From Candidatus Geothermarchaeum rappei (GTDB lineage: Archaea > Thermoproteota > Nitrososphaeria > Geothermarchaeales > JDFR-13), in NCBI GenBank assembly GCA_002011085.2, contig MTMB02000001.1, positions 1,339,627 to 1,403,626 of the forward strand: 64,000 nt of DNA. Direction: 5' to 3'. Shown piece by piece: positions 44,567-52,188 of the stretch; positions within the stretch are counted from its first letter, which is position 1, and every line of letters starts with the position of its first letter. The position numbers were made by a program, and so were the translations under genes. The notes under the pieces are model-generated. The model was not told the DNA's origin, did not search any database, and saw only the letters and a program-made list of their open reading frames with translations.

Positions 44567-44823
44567 ACCCTGGCCCCCTTAGCCTCCAGGACCCTATGAA
44601 TAACCTCTAGGCCCGCTCTAAGCCTCTCCAAAACATACTCATCCCAAGGCCTCTCTTGCTCAACCTTCTTGATTTGATACTCTTGCTCCTCCAAGGCCCT
44701 CATAAGCTCATACTCACTTACACCAAGAAGCTCCTCAAACGCCTCACGCTCAGGATAGGATATAAATCCCCTGAAGTATGGAATAATCACATGACTATTC
44801 AGAAAAATAGTAAGATCCGTCAT
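44563..44823 (-). CDS. Small hypothetical helical protein
   Basis: 86 residues, helical and acidic in the middle ('EAFEELLGVSEYELMRALEEQ'). No known motif. ATGA overlaps on both sides show that it is translated with its neighbours. Confidence 0.5.
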   Translation of the reverse strand: MTDLTIFLNSHVIIPYFRGFISYPEREAFEELLGVSEYELMRALEEQEYQIKKVEQERPWDEYVLERLRAGLEVIHRVLEAKGARV

Positions 44824-45020
44824 CTTGATCCCACCCCATCTAGAAAGAGCTTCATAACCTTGCCAGCATACAACTCGGCCTCAGCCTCCTTAGCTCTCAT
44901 TAAAGCCCTAGCCAACTCAAGGATCTCGTGTGCAGCATCGTCATCCAGGATATCATTCTTCAAGCAATTATCAACCAAGATCCTTAGCTTCTTAAGAAGC
45001 TCCCTAGTATATTCATTCAT
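44820..45020 (-). CDS. Small hypothetical helical protein
   Basis: 66 residues, two or three helices ('ELLKKLRILVDNCLKNDILDD', 'ILELARALMRAKEAEAELY'), no motif. Starts directly after the stop of the zinc-finger gene and overlaps the next gene by 4 bases. Confidence 0.5.
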   Translation of the reverse strand: MNEYTRELLKKLRILVDNCLKNDILDDDAAHEILELARALMRAKEAEAELYAGKVMKLFLDGVGSR

Positions 45021-45458
45021 CTAGCCACTCACCTCTATTACGATTTCCTTTATTGTGGTTGGGAATGTTAGGAAATCCTTGGGCTCATGTCTACATCGAT
45101 GTAAGTGGTCACGCATAGAAGCCGTTGAATGCCTTATTGCCTGCTTACACTTCATACAGAAATGCCAAACATGATATATGCCATTGGGATCAGGAGACTT
45201 GACTCTAATCTTAGTCTTCATGTATTTTTCTAATTCCTTGGCTTTTCTCAACCAGAAGTTATACTCTAAATCAGGATACGTCTCTGAAAGCTTGGCATGG
45301 GATAGATACACGGCAATAGCAGCTCTTGCAGCCTCTGGAGACAATTTACATAAGCATGAACGACAATGTGGGCACATATGCCATGAACAAGCACTACATA
45401 TAAAGGCATCGTCCAATTCAAATTCCTTTAGACATACAAAGCAAACAACCCTAGCCAT
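45021..45458 (-). CDS. Multi-zinc-finger protein
   Basis: 145 residues with 12 Cys and several His. The N-terminus has 'CFVCLKEFELDDAFICSAC' and 'HMCPHCRSCLC', a pattern like a double (RING- or B-box-type) finger. The C-terminal half has 'WHFCMKCKQAIRHSTASMRDH' with 'LHRCRHE', resembling a C2H2 finger. It probably binds nucleic acid or a protein partner. The stop directly touches the next start; the upstream gene stop is at its first base. Confidence 0.6.
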   Translation of the reverse strand: MARVVCFVCLKEFELDDAFICSACSWHMCPHCRSCLCKLSPEAARAAIAVYLSHAKLSETYPDLEYNFWLRKAKELEKYMKTKIRVKSPDPNGIYHVWHFCMKCKQAIRHSTASMRDHLHRCRHEPKDFLTFPTTIKEIVIEVSG

Positions 45459-45827
45459 CTAGCTCTTCACCTCTTGCTTGATTTTGAGTTTTTTGAAGGT
45501 CCAGCCTGAGGATCTGTGATATACACATATGTCGTAGCTGAGGATATGGGGTTCCACTAGAAGGGTGTCTATACCTAGCATCTCTAGGGCTCTTAAACTG
45601 CCATGAGGACCTGTACCGTAATAGCCGCAGTTTAGTCCTGATAGTAGAATAAAGATATCCTGCTTAGGAGGGACTGGGTCTCTAGCATGGACTTCAAAGC
45701 TGTAGATCCTAAAGTTGTCGATGATAACTTGGATAACCTCAAGCCCAGAATACCTGTTAAGGATCTTCTCCAAGTACTTGAGGCTCTCATAGGTATTGCC
45801 AATATTAGGATCAACATAAACCTTCAT
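45459..45827 (-). CDS. Hypothetical protein, Rossmann-like
   Basis: 122 residues from ATG 45827, which overlaps the TGA of the small membrane gene (TGATG) and has GGAGGTGGAGG before it; a longer frame to 45857 is not needed. Strand-helix pattern: 'MKVYVDPNIGNTYESLKYLE', 'QDIFILLSGLNCGYYGTGPHG', 'LLVEPHILSYDICVYH'. It may be an alpha/beta fold, but I know no family. Confidence 0.5.
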   Translation of the reverse strand: MKVYVDPNIGNTYESLKYLEKILNRYSGLEVIQVIIDNFRIYSFEVHARDPVPPKQDIFILLSGLNCGYYGTGPHGSLRALEMLGIDTLLVEPHILSYDICVYHRSSGWTFKKLKIKQEVKS

Positions 45828-45958
45828 CAGGCCTCCACCTCCTCGCTTAAGGCCCAATTGACGATGGCAAAGGGTATTAGTACGATGATCAAGCCGATTA
45901 CAGCAGTAACTACCAAGAACGCCTTCACCGCCTTCTTAAGCAAGCTAATAACGCCCAT
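45827..45958 (-). CDS. Tiny single-helix membrane protein
   Basis: 43 residues: 'MGVISLLKKAVKAFLVVTAV' then 'IGLIIVLIPFAIVNWAL' and an acidic end. One membrane helix with a basic front. Its ATG lies 14 bases inside the end of the upstream gene and its TGA overlaps the next ATG. Such mini-proteins are common in archaeal viruses; no function known. Confidence 0.5.
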   Translation of the reverse strand: MGVISLLKKAVKAFLVVTAVIGLIIVLIPFAIVNWALSEEVEA

Positions 45959-46097
45959 CTTTCTCATCCTCCCGTGTAATTTTATCAAGTTTCTCCAAGA
46001 GGTCGTAGGCTTTCTTGATCAGCCTAGTTTGCCTTTCCCACAATGCCCTAGGAACTAGGACATAATCCTCACGTATCTTGACCTGATGCTCACTCAT
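45945..46097 (-). CDS. Small hypothetical protein
   Basis: 50 residues from ATG 46097, inside the end of the AbrB-like gene. A strand-like start ('HQVKIREDYVLVPRALW') followed by a long helix ('TRLIKKAYDLLEKLDKI'). The start resembles the N-terminus of small antitoxin-like or AbrB-adjacent proteins, but that is weak. Confidence 0.45.
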   Translation of the reverse strand: MSEHQVKIREDYVLVPRALWERQTRLIKKAYDLLEKLDKITREDEKDGRY

Positions 46098-46494
46098 TTT
46101 CCTGGACCACCTCCTCAACAGCCTGCAAATTAACTTGTAGGATAGCAAGGGCCTCAGATGCCTCACTTAGTTTCTTCCTGGCATCATTAAGAACACTAAG
46201 AGGTACAGGAATCTCCCTCTCTAGTTCTTTCCTCATGTCCTCTATGAACTCGATCCAGTTTCCTATGATCGTGGAATTGATTGAACCAAGTGAGCGTCTT
46301 TGTAAAACAGGTCTCTTCCTAAGAAGAAGCTGGGTTATAAAGTCTCCTGGTAATGTTACCATTACTAGAACTAGATCGCCCTTGTCTACATCGAGCTCAC
46401 TTCTGATGTCCTTTGGAATGGTTACTTTCCCATCGTCAAGAATCCTACGAGTAAAAATATAAATTGGTCTAGATGTTCCGATGTTCCGATTCAT
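46090..46494 (-). CDS. AbrB/SpoVT-type transcription regulator
   Basis: 134 residues. 'RILDDGKVTIPKDIRSELDVDKGDLVLV' spans the swapped-hairpin DNA-binding fold (the core 'GKVTIPKDIRSELDVDKGD' is characteristic). A long helical C-terminus follows ('EFIEDMRKELEREI', 'LSEASEALAILQVNLQAVEE') that may mediate assembly. Such proteins are common repressors in crenarchaeal elements. A CTTAAATAC box lies about 35 bases upstream, next to the palindrome at 46542-46563, which may be its own operator. Confidence 0.82.
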   Translation of the reverse strand: MNRNIGTSRPIYIFTRRILDDGKVTIPKDIRSELDVDKGDLVLVMVTLPGDFITQLLLRKRPVLQRRSLGSINSTIIGNWIEFIEDMRKELEREIPVPLSVLNDARKKLSEASEALAILQVNLQAVEEVVQENE

Positions 46495-46541
46495 CAGGAC
46501 ACCTCACATAAGATTATCTCTTGTGAAGTATTTAAGTTTTA

Positions 46542-46563
46542 ATGTTTTGAAAAATCAAAACAT
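46542..46563. promoter_or_regulatory. Palindromic operator between divergent regulator genes
   Basis: ATGTTTTGA-AAAA-TCAAAACAT: perfect 9-bp arms around a 4-bp centre, in the 112-bp space between the AbrB-like gene (reverse) and the winged-helix gene (forward). The arrangement resembles a genetic switch. Confidence 0.6.
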
Positions 46564-46606
46564 CGTATCATAACATAATTATGACGGTAAAAGAAATAAT
46601 ATTATT

Positions 46607-46870
46607 ATGTTTGATGAGCCCGTTGTAACATTGCTAATATACATCTATAGAAACGGAGGAACAATTGAGAATTTCAGAGCTACAATGACAAAACTAGATT
46701 ATAGTTCATCTAAACTTGATAGAGCTAGAAGGGTCCTCAAACAATATGGGTTGATACGAGAAGAAATTGTAAAAGGAGCTCCTGTGGTTCTAAAGATTAC
46801 TTTAACAGATAAAGGTAAAGAGGCTGCTAGAAAAATAATTGATCTAAAGAAGTTCCTAGAAGAGGCCTAG
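46607..46870 (+). CDS. Small winged-helix regulator
   Basis: 87 residues. 'VVTLLIYIYRNGGTIENFRATMTKLDYSSSK' opens a wHTH (first helices), 'LDRARRVLKQYGLIREEIV' is the recognition part and 'VVLKITLTDKGKEAARKIID' the wing and last helix, as in PadR/MarR-like regulators. It faces the AbrB-like gene across a palindrome, so the two may repress each other. The end overlaps the convergent gene at 46856 by 15 bases. Confidence 0.7.
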   Translation: MFDEPVVTLLIYIYRNGGTIENFRATMTKLDYSSSKLDRARRVLKQYGLIREEIVKGAPVVLKITLTDKGKEAARKIIDLKKFLEEA

Positions 46871-47029
46871 CTGCCTACGTATGTGTTGAAGCTTATTTTC
46901 TTTTGCTGTAGCTAGAGCCCTGAGTATTGTGTTCTCGATCTCAGGGGTCAGTAAGCCTTTCTGTCTCAGCATATCCAAGACCATCTCAATAGCATCTTCA
47001 AATCCCCTAAGGTAGATCTCATTAGCCAT
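46856..47029 (-). CDS. Small hypothetical helical protein
   Basis: 57 residues from ATG 47029 with GGTGAGG ahead (ATG 47041 is an alternative). It is one run of helices ('GFEDAIEMVLDMLRQKGLLTP', 'NTILRALATAKENKLQHIRRQ'). No known family. Convergent overlap with the winged-helix gene. Confidence 0.45.
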   Translation of the reverse strand: MANEIYLRGFEDAIEMVLDMLRQKGLLTPEIENTILRALATAKENKLQHIRRQLGLF

Positions 47030-47165
47030 GGGCCTCACCATTTTTAATTGAAAGCAGAAAATTATTTAAGTATAGATAAAATTAGATAGAGTGACATGTT
47101 TGTGAAAGTTTTATTTTTAATTCTGATAATATTTATTTATAACCTAGTTGGTGGGGGAGATCTTC

Positions 47166-47756
47166 TTGAGTGAAGGGGCAAAGGGTTCCAGGATCGTTAC
47201 GGTGATACTTGTTGTTTTGGTGGTAGCATTACTTGCTTTATCTGGATACCTCTATATGAAGAATATTCAATTGAGCGAGGATATTGCTAAACTTCAGGTC
47301 GAGGTTCAAACATTAACATCAGAGAAACAAAGCCTGCAATCCCAGTTACAGCAATTGATAAGTGAGAACAACCAACTGAAAAGTGAGGTCTCAAGTTTAC
47401 AGAGTCAGATATCTGTTCTTAATGACCAGATCTATACTTTACAGAGAGTGGTAAACCTTGAGGTATCCGAGGCTTGGTATTCTGATGAAACATTTAATCT
47501 TCCAGCTCTAACTTATATGCCTTATACATTATACCCTGGACGAGCAGGTTATTTCATACTTACCTTTACTGCCACACAGAATATAACTATAACTGTAGAT
47601 GGCTACTATGAAGGATATAGATATCATCTTGAGTGGAACTTGGCCCACGGCACAATTATAATACCTGTGCTTCCAGGGAGAGTAGAGATCTCATTCCATA
47701 ACTTTAATTGGTTCAGTGGCGTAACAGTAACATTTGACCTAACCTACGTCTATTAG
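47166..47756 (+). CDS. Membrane-anchored coiled-coil protein with beta domain (possible fibre)
   Basis: 196 residues from TTG 47166, which has GGTGGGGGAG before it (TTG 47148 is an alternative). An N-terminal helix ('VTVILVVLVVALLALSGYLYM') is followed by a perfect-looking coiled coil (about 38-95, heptads such as 'LQSQLQQLISENNQLKSEV') and a beta-rich end ('YTLYPGRAGYFILTF', 'VEISFHNFNWFSGVTVTF'). The build is that of a trimeric stalk with a head, outside the cell. It lies alone between regulators and the integrase; being so close to the end it may be a lysogenic conversion gene or a virion fibre. Confidence 0.55.
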   Translation: MSEGAKGSRIVTVILVVLVVALLALSGYLYMKNIQLSEDIAKLQVEVQTLTSEKQSLQSQLQQLISENNQLKSEVSSLQSQISVLNDQIYTLQRVVNLEVSEAWYSDETFNLPALTYMPYTLYPGRAGYFILTFTATQNITITVDGYYEGYRYHLEWNLAHGTIIIPVLPGRVEISFHNFNWFSGVTVTFDLTYVY

Positions 47757-47761
47757 ATCCT

Positions 47762-48886
47762 CTACACTTTTTTTCTTATTATTCCTACTATTTTCATGTA
47801 TTCCCTGAGTTCTTCTCTCAGCTCCTGGATCTCTTCTCTTATGTCTTTATGCTCTAGTAGGGCCTCGTAGCTTATGATTTCAGCCTCCTTACTTAGTGGT
47901 CGTCCACACTTGACACAATATTGTTGGATTGGTAAGTTATATGTGTTGCATCCCCTGCATTTTATATATGGATCGTCGTTTTTCGGTTTTTCACCATAGA
48001 AGCTTAGGAGCTTCTCTTCTACGTCTTGCATAGCCAAGTGGTTATAAAACTCTAAGGTCTTGTCTCTCTTTATTCCAAACATTTTTTTCACAATATGAGA
48101 TGGCAGGTATTTAAGCATCTCCGTGATTCTGGTATGCCGCAGAATATATGGTTTTTTATATGTTGTTTTTACGTTTGCTTTCTCCATTATCCTCTTTAGA
48201 TTGACTCTATAGGCCTCATACTGCAGCGGCTTTCCCCAGTTATCGTACCATAGATAGCTAGAGGGCTTTGGATCAGGATGCTTTTCAAGCCATTCAACCA
48301 CATAAGGAATACATAGAAATATTGGAAAGGTACGTGTCTCTGTCTTGGTCATAGGGATCGTTATATATCCATAATTACCTTTGATATCAAGATCCTTTAT
48401 CCTAAGTTCCATAAGCTCAGACGGTCTAGCTCCAGTCTCATACCCAACCATTATCATTGCACGATACATAGTCCCAGTAACTTGCAGCATAGCCCATATA
48501 TCTTCATGCGTAAGTAGATCACTCTTCTGCAGATTATTCCTAGGCTCTTTAACTTTAATCAACTTAGTTAGATCCTCTCTACCCTTTAAACGCAAATAAG
48601 ACCTCAAAATATACTTGTCCCCCGCCTTGGTCCACTCAGAATAATCCTCAGACTCAAGTCTAGCCAAGAACCTAATAACATTCTCTCTAGTAAGATTCAG
48701 ACTACCATTCCAACGCAGATAATTATACAAGACATAGATATACCTGATAACCCTCCTAATACTCAATCCCTTAGCACGAAGAACCTCAACAAGATCAACA
48801 ACATCACTATAATATCCTGGATAATTCCTCTTAAACAAATTAAGAACCCTGTTGAGCTCCCTCTCAGTAACCCTAATCCGAGGCAT
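47762..48886 (-). CDS. Tyrosine site-specific integrase with C-terminal zinc ribbon
   Basis: 374 residues. An N-terminal SAM-like core-binding domain (about 1-115) and the catalytic domain are visible: Arg in 'GYETGARPSELMELRI', then 'YILRHTRITEML', and the nucleophile Tyr in 'TLEFYNHLAM'. After it come 'CRGCNTYNLPIQQYCVKCG' (a zinc ribbon, two CxxC) and a helical tail. The gene is whole, not split by the att site, and reads away from the tRNA whose 3' end is the target. It joins the circular element to tRNA-Tyr. The ribbon after the catalytic domain is unusual for such integrases, though similar additions occur in archaeal recombinases. Confidence 0.92.
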   Translation of the reverse strand: MPRIRVTERELNRVLNLFKRNYPGYYSDVVDLVEVLRAKGLSIRRVIRYIYVLYNYLRWNGSLNLTRENVIRFLARLESEDYSEWTKAGDKYILRSYLRLKGREDLTKLIKVKEPRNNLQKSDLLTHEDIWAMLQVTGTMYRAMIMVGYETGARPSELMELRIKDLDIKGNYGYITIPMTKTETRTFPIFLCIPYVVEWLEKHPDPKPSSYLWYDNWGKPLQYEAYRVNLKRIMEKANVKTTYKKPYILRHTRITEMLKYLPSHIVKKMFGIKRDKTLEFYNHLAMQDVEEKLLSFYGEKPKNDDPYIKCRGCNTYNLPIQQYCVKCGRPLSKEAEIISYEALLEHKDIREEIQELREELREYMKIVGIIRKKV

Positions 48887-48926
48887 TCCACCAAAATAAA
48901 CCTACAAACCATATTTAAGCATAGAC

Positions 48927-48938
48927 CAGGATTTGAAC
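48927..48938. repeat. 12-bp direct copy of tRNA T-arm sequence beside attR
   Basis: CAGGATTTGAAC occurs at 48927-48938 and again at 48960-48971 inside the tRNA, 33 bp apart in the same direction. The outer copy lies between the integrase start and the tRNA and could be an integrase arm site or a trace of an earlier integration. Confidence 0.45.
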
Positions 48939-48947
48939 ATTAGGGTA

Positions 48948-48965
48948 TGGTCCCCGGGGCAGGAT
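48948..48965. repeat. attR: tRNA-Tyr 3' end, 18-bp match to attL
   Basis: Identical to 26960-26977. It covers the encoded CCA, discriminator, 3' acceptor strand and part of the T stem, so the intact tRNA gene here borrows its last bases from the element. Confidence 0.88.
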
Positions 48966-49075
48966 TTGAACCTGCAACCACCCGGTTTCTGTCTCAACCT
49001 GGGCTGGAATGCCGTACCCGACACCGATGGGTACAGCCTACAGCCGGGCGCTCTTCCAGGTTGAGCTACCCGGGG
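48948..49075 (-). tRNA. tRNA-Tyr (anticodon GUA) with a 51-base intron
   Basis: Exon 1 runs 49075-49038 and exon 2 48986-48948. The acceptor stem CCCCGGG pairs with CCCGGGG (C1-G72, the archaeal Tyr identity pair), the D arm is GCTC/GAGC, the anticodon stem CCCGG/CCGGG with loop CTGTAG-A, and the T arm GCAGG-TTCAAAT-CCTGC. CCA is encoded. The intron (49037-48987) sits at the canonical site after base 37. The gene is the target of the integrated element and remains functional in sequence. Confidence 0.93.
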
Positions 49076-49102
49076 CTCTATATTATTTTTGTTGTGGGTC
49101 TT

Positions 49103-49113
49103 TTTTATAAGTT
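49103..49113 (-). promoter_or_regulatory. TATA box of the tRNA-Tyr gene
   Basis: On the reverse strand AACTTATAAAAAAG lies about 33 bases before the first tRNA base, the normal distance for an archaeal core promoter. The same T-rich stretch may serve the forward gene at 49146. Confidence 0.5.
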
Positions 49114-49145
49114 TTTGTTGTGTTGTTTTTTGTTGGCTGGTTAGT

Positions 49146-49484
49146 ATGTCTGTGTCGGTTTTGGTTGTTGTTGCTACTAGGGATAGGGATAAGATCTTGG
49201 CGGCTGTTATGTATGCTACGAATGCTTTTAAGCGTGGTTGGGTGGATGATGTGGATCTCATCTTTTTTGGGCCTAGTGAGGGTGTGTTAGCCGGTGATGT
49301 GGAGTTGCTTTCTAAGGTTGTGGATATGGCTGGTGAAGTGGGTCTTAAGGTGGCTGCTTGTAAGGCTATTGCGGATGAGGGTGGGTTTACTCTTAGATTG
49401 GCTGAGAAGGGTGTCGAGGTCTTCTATGTAGGTGAATATGTCTCGAGGAGGATTAGGGAGGGGTATCGGGTTATGGTCTGGTAA
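49146..49484 (+). CDS. DsrE-like protein
   Basis: 112 residues from ATG 49146; a longer frame from 49089 adds a Cys/Phe-rich stretch read from T-rich promoter DNA and is unlikely. 'VLVVVATRDRDKILAAVMYATNAFKRGWV' opens the DsrE/DsrF fold, and 'DDVDLIFFGPSEGVLAGD' and 'GVEVFYVGEYVSRRIREGY' follow in order. The family moves sulfur or senses redox state; here no Cys lies at the usual active position (one Cys in 'VAACKAIADEGG' could serve). First host gene right of the element. Confidence 0.72.
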   Translation: MSVSVLVVVATRDRDKILAAVMYATNAFKRGWVDDVDLIFFGPSEGVLAGDVELLSKVVDMAGEVGLKVAACKAIADEGGFTLRLAEKGVEVFYVGEYVSRRIREGYRVMVW

Positions 49485-49556
49485 CCCACTTTATTTTATT
49501 TATCAATTATTTATTTCTACTCTAATTTGCCGTTGATAAATTGATTGGGGGGTTAT

Positions 49557-51101
49557 TCAGTCTTTTTTCGTCGCGAGGTATAGGAATATTGCTAGTGGGA
49601 CGGTTATCCATGCTGCGGCGAGTATTACAAGTGTTGGGAGAGTTATTCCGTAGTAGGCGGGGGTGATGGGTATCTTTCCTGTGGCGCCTATTACGTATCC
49701 TCTTCGGTATATGTCTACTAGACTGGGGTATTTCACTGGGTTTAGATATGATAGGTATATGGATATCCTGTGATACTCTGCTGACATGGGTGGTATGCCT
49801 ATGGCGTTTGATGCGAGGAATATTATTAGGTCCCAGAAGAAGCTTAGGACTATCCAGATGCCTATACCGACGCCTATTAAGCTACCGGTGGATCTAAGTA
49901 CGTGGGATAGGGTGAGGATTATGCCTACTAACGCGGCTGCCTCGACTAGAAAGGCGAGTATCATGCTTGTCAAGACATCCAGTGGAATGGTCTCTGAGAG
50001 AGTATAGTATATTGAGAAGTCCATTATACCAGCGAGGATTAATATGGCTACTGCTAGGGAGAGGATTATGGATATGTATCTAGATAATGCGATGCCTAGT
50101 CTAGTAACGGGTCTGGCTAGAACCATCTCTATATATCCTTTTACACGGTCACTACCGTATCCGAAGTAGGCGTTGAGTATTGCCAGTATAGGGATGAAGC
50201 CTCCCAATACACCCAGTACAAAGCCGGATATTATGTCCTTAATATTTACTCCTGGGAGGAAGGGCATGAATGTCCTTGTATCAATGTTGAATACATTGAG
50301 GATATTTTCGTTGGAGTCTGTTATGACGAGCAGTATATTTGTAGCATTGACATTCTCCTTTAGCAATGGATATGGATCGAGGTCAGTAACATAGTCTGTA
50401 AGCGTAGTGGCAGTCGGTAGTTCAGAAGCCTTTAGGACAAGCCTCTTCTTACCTCCTAGCCCGCTGAGGACCACATGGGTATTATTATAGAAGTAATCGA
50501 ACTCATACGGGTTTCCAAGCTTATAAAGATAGTAGTGCACTTTATACCCTGTTGGAGGGCCTCCATCACCACTGGCATAGAAAATTCTTATAAGCGTCCT
50601 TGTAGAGTTCTTCGGATCCTTGATATATTCTATTGGAGTACTCAGCTGATCTATACTACGGTTACCCAACCATGGAGGGATGATTTGGCGTTTCGTAGAG
50701 AATGAGATGCTCTCATATGAGACTGTTATATTAAGTAGCGTGTCTCTAGGATTAGGGATATTGCTGATATCTATAGAAGCATCTATAAAACCATTTTCAT
50801 CTGGATTTAGAGACATGTTATAATAGGTCTCCCCAGTATACATATTCTCTGTTTCTAAATACATATGTACGTTGGTGAGAGGCTCTCCATAACCATTGAA
50901 TACATAAGCCTTTATCCCAAGGCTTTTATTCCCATATATGACTATACCTTGGAATTTTAGAGGCTCAACGTATACTGAGGTCATGGATGTTTTTACCATA
51001 GGGATTAATGCAAAGCCTATTAAAGCAACTAGGATAATCACGATTATAGAGCCTTTACTGAGAAAAGTTTTTCTGAAATCATATAATATTGGTCTAAGCA
51101 T
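49557..51101 (-). CDS. ABC-2 type transporter permease
   Basis: 514 residues from ATG 51101, which has GGAGGTGA 5 bases ahead and overlaps the ATPase stop by 8. One N-terminal helix ('GSIIVIILVALIGFALIPM') is followed by a large outside beta domain (about 40-265) and five or six helices ('GGFIPILAILNAYFGYGSDRVKGYIEMVLARPVT' region, then 'LVILAAAWITVPLAIFLYL'). This is an ABC-2 exporter subunit with an unusual extracellular domain. It works with the ATPase next to it; the cargo is unknown. Confidence 0.85.
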   Translation of the reverse strand: MLRPILYDFRKTFLSKGSIIVIILVALIGFALIPMVKTSMTSVYVEPLKFQGIVIYGNKSLGIKAYVFNGYGEPLTNVHMYLETENMYTGETYYNMSLNPDENGFIDASIDISNIPNPRDTLLNITVSYESISFSTKRQIIPPWLGNRSIDQLSTPIEYIKDPKNSTRTLIRIFYASGDGGPPTGYKVHYYLYKLGNPYEFDYFYNNTHVVLSGLGGKKRLVLKASELPTATTLTDYVTDLDPYPLLKENVNATNILLVITDSNENILNVFNIDTRTFMPFLPGVNIKDIISGFVLGVLGGFIPILAILNAYFGYGSDRVKGYIEMVLARPVTRLGIALSRYISIILSLAVAILILAGIMDFSIYYTLSETIPLDVLTSMILAFLVEAAALVGIILTLSHVLRSTGSLIGVGIGIWIVLSFFWDLIIFLASNAIGIPPMSAEYHRISIYLSYLNPVKYPSLVDIYRRGYVIGATGKIPITPAYYGITLPTLVILAAAWITVPLAIFLYLATKKD

Positions 51102-52008
51102 TCCCTTCACCTCCGACAAGCTTCAGGAAATATTCCTCCAACTCGATTCTACGCGACTGTAGACTGGAAACTCTATAACCGTTCTCCACTAAAGCCTTAT
51201 TGACTTCATATGCTGACGCCTTTGAATCATATATGATGACAGTGTCTCCAGAGACCTCCACCTTACCATAGCTATCCAGGATATTCTCGAGTTTATTATC
51301 GATGTTGTCTATAGTCAACTCTATAACTAACCCGCCGAATTTACTCAAGTCTTTACTACGTATTATGTCAATGATCCTACCCTTATGAATAAAAACTATC
51401 TTGTCGGCTATCGTCTCCACCTCAGAGAGAATATGGCTGGAGAATAACACGGCCCTACCCTCTTTTTTAAACTCCAGAGCCAGTTCCCTAAAGAAGCGTA
51501 TGCCTTCTGGGTCTAACCCATTTAGGACCTCGTCAAACAAATAGTTAGAGGGGTCGGAGATCATTGAGACGGCGAGAGAAAACCTTTTCTTCATACCCAT
51601 GGAATATTCCCGGAGCCTGGTGTTCTCATGTCCTTCTAGACCCACCCTCCTCAATAGGGTTAGGCATCGTTCTTCTGCTTGTCTCCCGCCTAGGCCATGG
51701 AAGCCGGCGTAATACATCATTAGGTTAAGGGCCTTTTCATTTAAATTGAAGTTTGGGAGCTCAGGCAGCCACCCAACCCTCTCCGAGGCTTTAACCTTCT
51801 CCCTAACGATATCATGCCCATCTATGTATACAGTGCCACTTGACGGAAGCAGTACACCTACAGCGATCTTTATTGTAGTCGTCTTACCTGCCCCGTTAAG
51901 ACCTACATATCCTACTATCTCACCATCCCTAACCTCGAAACTAACATCATCCAAAGCAGGCGGGGACTTCTTAGAGTAATATTTTGTGAGATTCTCGATC
52001 TCAATCAT
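51094..52008 (-). CDS. ABC-2 type transporter ATPase
   Basis: 304 residues from ATG 52008 ('MIEIENLTKYYS'); 52023 is an alternative start. Walker A 'VGLNGAGKTTTIKIA', signature 'YSMGMKKRFSLAVSM', Walker B 'NYLFDEVLNGLDPEG' and the switch 'LFSSHILSEVETIAD' are all present, with the C-terminal part typical of CcmA/DrrA-like exporters. Encodes the motor for the permease that follows. Confidence 0.92.
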   Translation of the reverse strand: MIEIENLTKYYSKKSPPALDDVSFEVRDGEIVGYVGLNGAGKTTTIKIAVGVLLPSSGTVYIDGHDIVREKVKASERVGWLPELPNFNLNEKALNLMMYYAGFHGLGGRQAEERCLTLLRRVGLEGHENTRLREYSMGMKKRFSLAVSMISDPSNYLFDEVLNGLDPEGIRFFRELALEFKKEGRAVLFSSHILSEVETIADKIVFIHKGRIIDIIRSKDLSKFGGLVIELTIDNIDNKLENILDSYGKVEVSGDTVIIYDSKASAYEVNKALVENGYRVSSLQSRRIELEEYFLKLVGGEGNA

Positions 52009-52188
52009 GGCTACCAACACCATTTAATATTAGATTGCTATATTTAACAGTCGCCTCAGACTATAAATAAGTTAGGTAAAAGATTTCTATGAGCAACCTT
52101 TATTTAATTATGATTTTAATTCTATAAATTTTCTTAATAATTAGAGGAATAGCCTAAAAAATATAAGGATAAAATAAGGCTATTACAA

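Larger units (their letters stand above)
26960..48965. mobile_element. Integrated provirus-like or plasmid-like element in tRNA-Tyr
   Basis: The element is about 22.0 kb, bounded by an 18-bp direct repeat of the tRNA-Tyr 3' end, with a tyrosine integrase beside the intact tRNA. It carries about 35 genes. The left half, mostly on the reverse strand, encodes a serine recombinase, a HerA/FtsK-type ATPase and a series of membrane or secreted surface proteins. The right half encodes a helicase, a nuclease-fold protein, a radical-SAM protein and many small regulators. Genes overlap by ATGA or TGATG and use GGAGGTG sites. I recognise no capsid protein or replication initiator, so the virus or plasmid family stays open. 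The integrase gene is intact rather than split as in SSV-type fuselloviruses. Confidence 0.85.

Noticed and set aside
49081-49145. Frame from 49089 giving a Cys/Phe-rich N-terminus to the DsrE-like protein
   Set aside because: The stretch is T- and G-rich promoter DNA of the tRNA-Tyr gene; ATG 49146 starts exactly at the first strand of the fold.
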